The notes beneath the pieces are model-generated. The model searched no databases. It had not been told where the DNA came from and saw nothing but the letters and a program-made list of their open reading frames with translations. From Bradyrhizobium diazoefficiens (lineage in GTDB: Bacteria > Pseudomonadota > Alphaproteobacteria > Rhizobiales > Xanthobacteraceae), in contig NZ_JAFCKW010000011.1 of assembly GCF_018129965.1 (NCBI RefSeq), forward strand, positions 1 through 64,000: a stretch of DNA of 64,000 nt. The letters run 5' to 3'. Positions within the stretch are counted from its first letter, which is position 1. Every line of letters starts with the position of its first letter. This document shows, piece after piece, positions 1 through 6,413 of the stretch. The position numbers were made by a program, and so were the translations under genes.

Positions 1-98
1 CAACCAACAGGCCGCTCGCGAGCGCGCTTGCAAATCGCGCCGTAGCGAGCGGGCGGCCGGCCCGTTACCCCATCTACGACGCATCAGTACCCAAACTC

Positions 99-989
99 AT
101 GATGAATCCGCACCGTTTTTCGATCGGCCCCGCCGACGCAGAGATCGCCATGACGCAATGGGGCGAGAGTGGCAAGCCCGCTGCCCTCCTCCTGCACGGC
201 ACCGGCTTCGTCGCCGATGTCTGGGACGAGGTCGCCCGCGATCTCGCCGCGACCTATACCGTCTATGCGCTCGACCGCCGCGGCCATGGCGCCAGCCACA
301 AGCCGGGTTCCTATCATTTCATCGACTATGCCGACGACGTCTGCCGGGTGATCGATTCGCTCGATCTGCACGACATCTACGGCATCGGCCACAGCGCAGG
401 TGCGACCGATCTTCTGCTTTCGGCGAAGCTTCTGCCGGGACGTTTCACGCGCCTGTTCGTGATGGAGCCGACCGTGATGGATCCGCGCGCGGCGCGCTCC
501 GGAGGATTGAACGACGAAGCCCTCGCCCGCGTCGAGGGCACGCTGCGCCGACGCGCCGAGTTCGACAGTGCCGACGCCGTGTTCGAACGCTATCGCACGG
601 CGCCCGCATTTGCGGATTGGACCGAGACGTCACTGCGGGCCTATGTGCGCAATGGCTTCGTCCCGCTCGACGATGGCCGCGTTCGGCTCCGCTGCACGCC
701 CGAGATCGAGTCGGCGATCCTGCGTCCGATCTACGAGGCGATGGAGCTGGTCTATGTCGGTGACCTCAGGGGCAATCCGTTCGGCTGGCTCGCCGAGATC
801 GATTGCCCGGTGCGTGTCACGACCGCCGCTAAGTCGGGGCCGATCTACAAGGAGATGGCGAAACGCGCCGTGTCGCTGATCCCGCGCGCCAGTATCATGG
901 TGTTTGAAGGCGCCGGGCACTGCGTGGCGCAGGAAATGCCGGAGCGCGTGGTGGAAGCCGTGAAAGAATTCGCGAAATCTGGCCCATAG
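99..989 (+). CDS. alpha/beta hydrolase
   Basis: A 296-residue alpha/beta-hydrolase fold protein with no signal peptide, so probably cytoplasmic. The oxyanion-hole motif HGTG lies at residues 33-36, the nucleophile elbow GHSAG puts the catalytic Ser at 99, and a late GAGH gives the His at about 274. The RRGHG motif near 60-64 is typical of the family. Substrate cannot be told; such proteins are esterases, lactonases or C-C hydrolases. Two ATGs sit in tandem at the start and neither has a strong ribosome site. The stop codon lies in the first arm of a palindromic repeat that fills the gap to the next gene. Confidence 0.85.
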   Translation: MMNPHRFSIGPADAEIAMTQWGESGKPAALLLHGTGFVADVWDEVARDLAATYTVYALDRRGHGASHKPGSYHFIDYADDVCRVIDSLDLHDIYGIGHSAGATDLLLSAKLLPGRFTRLFVMEPTVMDPRAARSGGLNDEALARVEGTLRRRAEFDSADAVFERYRTAPAFADWTETSLRAYVRNGFVPLDDGRVRLRCTPEIESAILRPIYEAMELVYVGDLRGNPFGWLAEIDCPVRVTTAAKSGPIYKEMAKRAVSLIPRASIMVFEGAGHCVAQEMPERVVEAVKEFAKSGP

Positions 990-1063
990 CCCGGATGGAG
1001 CGAAGCGCAATCCGGGGATAGCCGCGCGATAAATCCGGCATTCCGCTTCACTCCATGCGGGCT
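988..1063. repeat. palindromic intergenic repeat (AGCCCGGATGGAGCGAAGC type)
   Basis: The left arm at 988-1011 (AGCCCGGATGGAGCGAAGCG...) and the right arm at 1040-1063 form an imperfect inverted repeat with a short spacer. The left arm overlaps the TAG stop of the preceding hydrolase. It resembles the small palindromic elements scattered between genes in Bradyrhizobium. It may also act as a weak terminator, but no T-run follows. Confidence 0.65.
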
Positions 1064-1167
1064 CCGACTTTCGCGACCTCACGAAATCGTCATCCTGTCC
1101 AGGAATAAACTCGCTCCTCCCCCAATCACCTCCCCGAAGCCCAATTCAGGGCGAGAGGAGCTGCGCG

Positions 1168-2112
1168 ATGAGCGGACACGATCACGGGGACGACGGCGTC
1201 AGCCGCCGCAAGGTGCTGGAATGCATGACCTGGGCCGGCACCGGGGTGCTCTGGACCATCACGGGGGGCGTGCCGCGCTCGCTCGGCATCATCGATTCCG
1301 CGGAAGCTGCGACCGCGGCCGCGCCCGGCATGACCTTCCTCCAGATCAGCGACAGCCATGTCGGCTTCGACAAGCCGGCCAATCCCAATGCGCTCGGCAC
1401 GCTGGAGGAAGCTGTCAACAAGATCAACACCATGCCGGCCAAACCGTCCTTCATGATCCACACCGGCGATATCACGCACCTGTCGAAGGCCGCCGAGTTC
1501 GACAATGCCGATCGCATCATCTCGCAGAGCAAGCTCGACGTGCACTACGTCCCGGGCGAACATGATTTCCTCGACGAGGATGTGAAGTTCTATCGCGAGC
1601 GCTACGGCCGCGGCACCAAGGGCCAGGGCTGGTACTCCTTCGACGCCGGCGGCGTGCACTTCGTCGGTCTCGTCAACGTCGTCGATCTCAAGGCCGGCGG
1701 CCTCGGCAATCTCGGCGCCGAGCAGCTCGCCTGGCTGGAGGACGATCTGCGCGGCAAGTCGAAATCGACGCCCATCGTACTGTTTGCGCACATTCCGCTC
1801 TGGACGGTCTATCCCGAATGGGGCTGGGGCACCGAGGACGGCGGCCGCGCGCTCGAATACGTCAAGGGTTTTGGCTCGGTCACCGTGCTGAACGGCCACA
1901 TCCACCAGGTCATGCAGAAGGTCGAGGGCAACGTCACCTTCCACACCGCGCGTTCGACCGCATTCCCGCAGCCTGCACCCGGAGCAGCTCCCTCGCCCGG
2001 ACCGATGAAGGTCGAGGACGCCAGACTCCGGTCCATGCTCGGCGTCGCCAGTATCAACTTCAAGCAGAACGAGCAGCGGCTCGCAATCATCGACACGCCG
2101 CTGCAGGGCTGA
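1168..2112 (+). CDS. Tat-exported metallophosphoesterase
   Basis: A 314-residue calcineurin-like phosphoesterase. The N-terminus carries a twin-arginine motif (SRRKVLECM, residues 12-20) followed by a hydrophobic stretch, so export in folded form is likely. Metal-binding motifs are visible in order: DSH at 62-64, GD at 100-101, GEHD at 130-133 (Glu where the family usually has Asn), a His at 208 and GHIH at 243-246. The Asn-to-Glu change in motif III is unusual and may alter activity. The start has a GAGGAG ribosome site. It is first in an operon with a cupredoxin, an ECF sigma factor and an anti-sigma factor. Physiological substrate unknown. Confidence 0.85.
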   Translation: MSGHDHGDDGVSRRKVLECMTWAGTGVLWTITGGVPRSLGIIDSAEAATAAAPGMTFLQISDSHVGFDKPANPNALGTLEEAVNKINTMPAKPSFMIHTGDITHLSKAAEFDNADRIISQSKLDVHYVPGEHDFLDEDVKFYRERYGRGTKGQGWYSFDAGGVHFVGLVNVVDLKAGGLGNLGAEQLAWLEDDLRGKSKSTPIVLFAHIPLWTVYPEWGWGTEDGGRALEYVKGFGSVTVLNGHIHQVMQKVEGNVTFHTARSTAFPQPAPGAAPSPGPMKVEDARLRSMLGVASINFKQNEQRLAIIDTPLQG

Positions 2113-2135
2113 TCGAGAGTTGAACGGAAGCTAAC

Positions 2136-2459
2136 ATGAAGACACTCAATCGCCGCGACTTTGGCGTCGCAGTGGCCGCGGCCATCCTGTTGCCCGCCAC
2201 ACATGCGCGTGCCGACGACATGGACGTGCATATCGACAACTTCGTCTTCCAGCCGGCCGAACTCACGGTCAAGGTTGGCACCACCGTAACCTGGACCAAC
2301 CGCGACGACATCCCTCACACCGTGGTGGCGGCCGGCAAGTTCAGGTCCAAGACCCTCGACACCGACGACAAATTCTCGTTCACCTTCACCAATGCGGGCG
2401 ACTACAAATACTTTTGTTCGCTGCACCCGCACATGACGGGGATGATCAAGGTTGAGTAA
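2136..2459 (+). CDS. amicyanin/plastocyanin-like cupredoxin
   Basis: A 107-residue type I copper protein with a Tat-type leader (NRRDFG at residues 5-10, predicted cleavage after the Ala-rich stretch near 26). The four copper ligands are recognisable: His61 in DIPHTV, then Cys94, His97 and Met100 in the amicyanin-like block FCSLHPHM. The core FxPxxLTVKVGTTVTWTN at about 38-55 is typical. It should be a periplasmic electron carrier. It follows the metallophosphoesterase by 23 bases and precedes the sigma factor gene, so this exported redox protein is probably an effector or target of the sigma system. Confidence 0.88.
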   Translation: MKTLNRRDFGVAVAAAILLPATHARADDMDVHIDNFVFQPAELTVKVGTTVTWTNRDDIPHTVVAAGKFRSKTLDTDDKFSFTFTNAGDYKYFCSLHPHMTGMIKVE

Positions 2460-2486
2460 CAGCTCGAACCAAGGCATCAACGTCTT

Positions 2487-2516
2487 GCCCGGCCGGTGGT
2501 CCCACGCCGGCCGGGC
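2487..2516 (+). terminator. GC-rich hairpin between cupredoxin and sigma genes
   Basis: A perfect 10-bp stem (GCCCGGCCGG, 2487-2496, pairing with 2507-2516) and a 10-base loop, 28 bases after the cupredoxin stop. No T-run follows, so it is more likely an attenuator or mRNA stability element lowering sigma-gene expression than a full terminator. Confidence 0.45.
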
Positions 2517-2601
2517 CCGTGTGCCTTCGGTCACACACGCCGACCAAACGAGCCGGGACGAAACGACGCGACGCGCAGAACAAGAGGCAAAGCGAGGAGC
2601 G

Positions 2602-3150
2602 ATGCCCGCCATCGACGATCAGCAGAAGGCAGAGCGCTTCCGCGAGGCGGCGCTGCCCTATCTCGACGACGTCTACACGCTCGCGCGCTATCTGCTGCGC
2701 GACGCCTCCGATGCCGAAGATGCGGTACAGGAATGCTATCTGCGCGCGCTGAAGCACTTCGACAGCTATCGCGGACCGGCAATGAAGCCCTGGCTGTTCG
2801 CGATCCTGCGCAACGTCTGCAACGCCGAATATGCGCGGCGCGCACACAGGCCCAGCGCAATCGAGGACACGCCCGGCGCCGCCGAGCAGACGCCGATGTG
2901 GCAGGAGAACGAGGCAAGCCCGGAAACCGCGGTGTTGCGCAGTCGCGATGCCGGCGCGATCCGCAAGCTGATCGACGCTCTCGCCGAACCGTTCAGGGAA
3001 ACATTCGTGCTGCGGGAGATCAACAACCTGTCCTATCGTGAAATCGCCGAGGCCGCCGGCGTGCCCGTCGGCACCGTGATGTCCCGCCTCGCCCGTGCCC
3101 GCGCCATGCTGCGCGCCGCTTGGACGGCGGAAGAGGAGCAAGCCAGATGA
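2602..3150 (+). CDS. ECF sigma factor
   Basis: A 182-residue group-IV sigma-70 factor. Region 2 covers about residues 15-80 (LARYLLRDASDAEDAVQECY, then PWLFAILRN) and region 4 about 120-170 (REINNLSYREIAEAAGVPVG, then TVMSRLARAR). I prefer the ATG at 2602, which has an AGCGAGGAGCG ribosome site and begins where sigma homology begins, over an in-frame TTG at 2452. The gene overlaps its anti-sigma partner by an ATGA junction, implying coupled translation. The signal it responds to is unknown; its exported copper-protein neighbours suggest an envelope redox or metal cue. Confidence 0.88.
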   Translation: MPAIDDQQKAERFREAALPYLDDVYTLARYLLRDASDAEDAVQECYLRALKHFDSYRGPAMKPWLFAILRNVCNAEYARRAHRPSAIEDTPGAAEQTPMWQENEASPETAVLRSRDAGAIRKLIDALAEPFRETFVLREINNLSYREIAEAAGVPVGTVMSRLARARAMLRAAWTAEEEQAR

Positions 3151-3911
3151 CCTGCGACGAAGCAAAGATCCTGCTTCACGCGCTGCTCGACAACGAGCTC
3201 GATGCCGGCCATGCGCGCGAGGTCGAGGCCCACGTCGCGGGCTGCCCGGCTTGCGCGGCCGAGCTTGCCGCGCAACGCGAGATGAAAGCCGTGCTTGCCG
3301 ATACGAAGCTGCACTACACCGCGCCGCCGAGCCTGCGCGCACGTATCGAGGCATCGATACCGCAGGCCCGACCGCAACCCAGCCGCCGCTCCGTGCTGCG
3401 CGGTTTTGCGATGGGCTCGGCGGTCTCGGCGCTCGCCGCCTCCGGCGTCGTCGCCGTGGTGCTGCGCCAGGATGACCAGCAGCGCATCCTCTCGGAAGTC
3501 GTCTCCGCGCATCTGCGCTCGCTCCAGGCCGGCCACCTCATCGACGTGGTCTCCAGCGACCAGCACACCGTCAAGCCGTGGTTCAACGGCAAGCTCGACG
3601 TCGCCCCGCCCGTGATCGATCTCACCGCGCTAGGTTTTACGCTGGTCGGCGGCCGGCTCGATTATATCGACGCCCGCGCCATCGGCGCCGTCGTCTACAA
3701 GCGCCGGCAGCACGTGATCAACCTGTTCGTATCGCAGACCACGAGCACCGAACGACGGCCGCCGAGGACCCAGACCATGCAGGGATTCAATTGCCGCCGC
3801 TGGGGCGAGCGCGGCCTGAACTTCTGGGCCGTCAGCGACATCGGCGGCGACGAACTCGCCGAGTTCGTCGACAAGTTCGAGGCGGCGATGAAGGCGAATG
3901 TGGAGGGATAA
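3147..3911 (+). CDS. zinc-finger anti-sigma factor, membrane-anchored
   Basis: A 254-residue protein with an N-terminal ZAS-type anti-sigma domain: HVAGCPAC near residues 30-38 gives the His-x3-Cys-x2-Cys zinc motif. One hydrophobic segment at about 90-110 (FAMGSAVSALAASGVVAVVL) should cross the inner membrane, leaving a periplasmic C-terminal sensor of some 140 residues. The ATG at 3147 overlaps the sigma-factor stop (ATGA), which fits a partner that must be made in stoichiometric amount. It most likely holds the upstream sigma factor inactive until an envelope signal arrives. Confidence 0.85.
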   Translation: MTCDEAKILLHALLDNELDAGHAREVEAHVAGCPACAAELAAQREMKAVLADTKLHYTAPPSLRARIEASIPQARPQPSRRSVLRGFAMGSAVSALAASGVVAVVLRQDDQQRILSEVVSAHLRSLQAGHLIDVVSSDQHTVKPWFNGKLDVAPPVIDLTALGFTLVGGRLDYIDARAIGAVVYKRRQHVINLFVSQTTSTERRPPRTQTMQGFNCRRWGERGLNFWAVSDIGGDELAEFVDKFEAAMKANVEG

Positions 3912-4015
3912 CAAGCCTGCGCTGCGTCCGCAGTCCTGTCGCCACACGATCGTGACGCATCTCACGGTACTCTCGACAGCTTGGCGCCAGAGTGGAGCTG
4001 TCAAGGAGAGCGAAA

Positions 4016-4201
4016 ATGATCGCGTTGATGATAACCTGCGCCGGCCTGCCGTCGATGTTCGCGACCGCGTGCGCGGCCTTGTTGGCGTTGAAAGACCGCA
4101 AGCAGTGGGTCTGGTTCGCCGGCCTCGCCGTACTCGCGGGCTTCGCCGGTCTGATGACCCTGAACATGCTCGAGCTCTGGCGGTATAGCGTGCACTACTG
4201 A
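4016..4201 (+). CDS. small two-helix membrane protein
   Basis: A 61-residue hydrophobic protein with two probable transmembrane segments (about residues 2-20 and 30-48) separated by a short charged loop (KDRKQW). The ATG at 4016 has an AAGGAG ribosome site seven bases upstream; a longer in-frame start at 3992 lacks one. Function not recognised. It stands alone between the anti-sigma gene and convergent hpnO. Confidence 0.6.
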   Translation: MIALMITCAGLPSMFATACAALLALKDRKQWVWFAGLAVLAGFAGLMTLNMLELWRYSVHY

Positions 4202-4238
4202 ACAGCAAGCGCAGCTGCTCAGTGTCGCAACCTCGCCG

Positions 4239-5630
4239 TTAGGCCGACCTTCGCACCGCGTTGTCCACCAGCGTCTTGCCGAGCGACCAGATCGCGCCGG
4301 GGACCTTGTGGCTGCCGGCGATGACGTCGTCGAAGGCGCGCTCGATCCAGTTGCAGTCTTCTTGGGTGATGGTGAGCGGCGGCAAGAGCTTGATGGTGTG
4401 GCTGCCGTGGCCGGCGACCTGGGTCAGGATCTTGTGATCCTTGAACAGCGGCACCGTGATGAGCTGACAGAACAGGCCCTTATTGGCGGTCTCCAGCACG
4501 TTCCACGAGGCCCGCAGACGCAGCGACTTCGGCGGGCCGAACTCGACGCCGATCATCAGGCCCTTGCCGCGCACTTCCTTCATCAGCTCGTAGGCCGGCA
4601 CCATGCGGGTGAGCGCGAGGCGCAACTCGGCGCCGCGTTTGGCGGCGGCCTCGATCAGCTTCTCGGACTCCATCACGTCGAGCGTGGCGATGCCGGCGGC
4701 CATCGCGAGGTCGTTCTTTGAGAAGGTGGAACCGTGCACGACCGCGCGGTCCATCTGGTTGAAGATCTTGTCGAAGATGCTCTTGCGCGTCAGCACCGCG
4801 CCGACCGGCACGTGACCGCCGGACAGCGACTTGGACAACAGCACCATGTCGGGCTCGACGTTCCAGTGCTCGACCGCGAGGAAGCGGCCGGTGCGCCCCA
4901 TGCCGGTCTGGATTTCGTCGGCAACGAACAGCGTGCCGTACTTCTTGCAGAGCGCGGCGGCGCCCGGCAGGAACTCGTCGGTGGGCATGTTGACGCCCTT
5001 GCCCTGGATCGGCTCGACCACGAACGCGGCGACCTCGCGCGAGGCCAGCGCCTTTTCGAGCGCGGCCAGATCGTTGAACGGGATCGAGGTGCAGCCGGGC
5101 AGCAGCGGCTCGAAGCCGGTGCGGAAATTCGCATCGCCCGTGAGCGACAGCGCGCCATAGGTCAGGCCGTGATATCCATGCGCGCAATAGACGATGCCGG
5201 GGCGGCCAGTTGCGCCTCGCGCGAACTTGATCGCCGCCTCGACGCATTCGGCGCCGGAATTGGCGAAGAACGCCTTGTCGAGATAGGGAACGTATTTCAG
5301 CAGCCGCTCGGCAAGCACCCCGGCGAGCACCGAGACGTCGAACTGAACGAGATTGGGCAGGTCGGCATCGAGCACGCTCTTGAGCGCCTCGCGCATGACG
5401 GGATGATTGCGCCCGATCGCAAACACGCCAAAGCCGGACAACAGGTCGAGATAGCGCGCGCCCTCGCGATCGTAGAGGTACTGCCCTTGCCCCTTCTGGA
5501 AGCCGACATCGTAACCGATGGTCTTGAGGACCCGAACGAACTGCTCGTTCAGATACCGGTTATGCAGGGCACTGCGCTGGGCCTGACGGTCCGCGAACAG
5601 CTGAGACATGTCTGGATTTGGACTGTGCAT
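4239..5630 (-). CDS. hpnO: HpnO-like hopanoid aminotransferase (class III PLP)
   Basis: A 463-residue class-III aminotransferase of the ornithine/acetylornithine type. The PLP motif DEIQTGMGRTG lies at 238-248 and the Schiff-base lysine is Lys267 in LLSKSLSGGH. In hopanoid producers HpnO converts the ribosylhopane-derived side chain to aminobacteriohopanetriol. That role is inferred here from neighbouring hpnN, ispH and hpnH; sequence alone would also allow ornithine- or GABA-type transamination. The long N-terminal extension before the PLP domain is usual for HpnO. The upstream region carries repeated GAAAACGG boxes. Confidence 0.78.
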   Translation of the reverse strand: MHSPNPDMSQLFADRQAQRSALHNRYLNEQFVRVLKTIGYDVGFQKGQGQYLYDREGARYLDLLSGFGVFAIGRNHPVMREALKSVLDADLPNLVQFDVSVLAGVLAERLLKYVPYLDKAFFANSGAECVEAAIKFARGATGRPGIVYCAHGYHGLTYGALSLTGDANFRTGFEPLLPGCTSIPFNDLAALEKALASREVAAFVVEPIQGKGVNMPTDEFLPGAAALCKKYGTLFVADEIQTGMGRTGRFLAVEHWNVEPDMVLLSKSLSGGHVPVGAVLTRKSIFDKIFNQMDRAVVHGSTFSKNDLAMAAGIATLDVMESEKLIEAAAKRGAELRLALTRMVPAYELMKEVRGKGLMIGVEFGPPKSLRLRASWNVLETANKGLFCQLITVPLFKDHKILTQVAGHGSHTIKLLPPLTITQEDCNWIERAFDDVIAGSHKVPGAIWSLGKTLVDNAVRRSA

Positions 5631-5651
5631 CCGCTACATACTTCGATTGAG

Positions 5652-5697
5652 GACCGTTTCGTCAACTGAAAACGGACAGTAACCGAAAACGGTCTGT
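5652..5697. promoter_or_regulatory. three GAAAACGG half-sites upstream of hpnO
   Basis: Two direct copies, GAAAACGGACAGT (5668-5680) and GAAAACGGTCTGT (5685-5697), lie 17 bases apart, with an inverted copy CCGTTTC at 5654-5660. They sit 24-67 bases upstream of hpnO and 75-118 bases upstream of the divergent DUF2147 gene, a position suited to a shared regulator. The regulator is unknown. Confidence 0.45.
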
Positions 5698-5771
5698 GCG
5701 GCCTTTTGCCCTTTTTCGGACCATCTTCGCAAGCACAGCTTTAGACCATGTTGCACTGCCGAGGAACACTC

Positions 5772-6413
5772 ATGCGTTTGGCCCTTTATACCGGAATACT
5801 ACTTGCGGGCGGTTACACCTACCTGACACCCGCGCTTGCGGCCGATCCCACCGGGGACTGGCGGGTCGCCGACGGAGTTGCCAACATCCGCGTCGCCCAA
5901 TGCAATGGCAGCATGTGGGGCGCGGTTTCCTGGGAAAAACAGCCCGGCGGACGCGACGAGTACAATCCCGATGCGTCAAAAAAGAACAGGCCGACGCTCG
6001 GCATGGCGACCCTGATCGACATGAAGAAGAAGCCCGGCGTCGATCAGTGGGAGGGGCAGGTCTACAATGCGAAAGACGGCCAACTCTACAGCGCGACCAT
6101 CACGCCGGCCGGGACCGACCAGCTCGAAATCAAGGGCTGCGTGATGGGCTTCCTGTGCGGCGGCGAGACCTGGACCCGGGTCGGCCCGCCGATTCCCTCG
6201 AGCCCGTCGAATGCGATGGCCAAGGGCACGCCTAAGCCCGGTGCGGTTCCCAAGCCTGCGGGGACCACGGGCGCCATGGCAGCGGCGCCTGCGACTTCTC
6301 CGGCTCCCGCTGCCCCAAAGGCCGCCGCCGCAGCCAAGGCCGGTCAGAAAGGTGCCGCCGACCCGGTCGGCGACATCTGCCTACTCCCTGAGATTGCGGG
6401 GTTTGCCCATTAG
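5772..6413 (+). CDS. secreted DUF2147-family protein
   Basis: A 213-residue exported protein. A signal peptide covers about residues 1-23, ending in PALA-A. The body matches the DUF2147 pattern (DPTGDWRVADGVANIRVAQC at 25-44; a GMATLIDM block; a late CGGETWTR), a lipocalin-like periplasmic family of uncertain role. The last third is Ala/Pro/Lys-rich low-complexity sequence. The start at 5772 has GAGGAA upstream. Its last 33 bases overlap the convergent end of hpnN, which is unusual. It is encoded inside the hopanoid locus but has no known hopanoid role. Confidence 0.8.
   Translation: MRLALYTGILLAGGYTYLTPALAADPTGDWRVADGVANIRVAQCNGSMWGAVSWEKQPGGRDEYNPDASKKNRPTLGMATLIDMKKKPGVDQWEGQVYNAKDGQLYSATITPAGTDQLEIKGCVMGFLCGGETWTRVGPPIPSSPSNAMAKGTPKPGAVPKPAGTTGAMAAAPATSPAPAAPKAAAAAKAGQKGAADPVGDICLLPEIAGFAH

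Noticed and set aside
1..98. Promoter or gene fragment at the left edge
   Set aside because: GC-rich sequence with short palindromes only; too little to call a feature.
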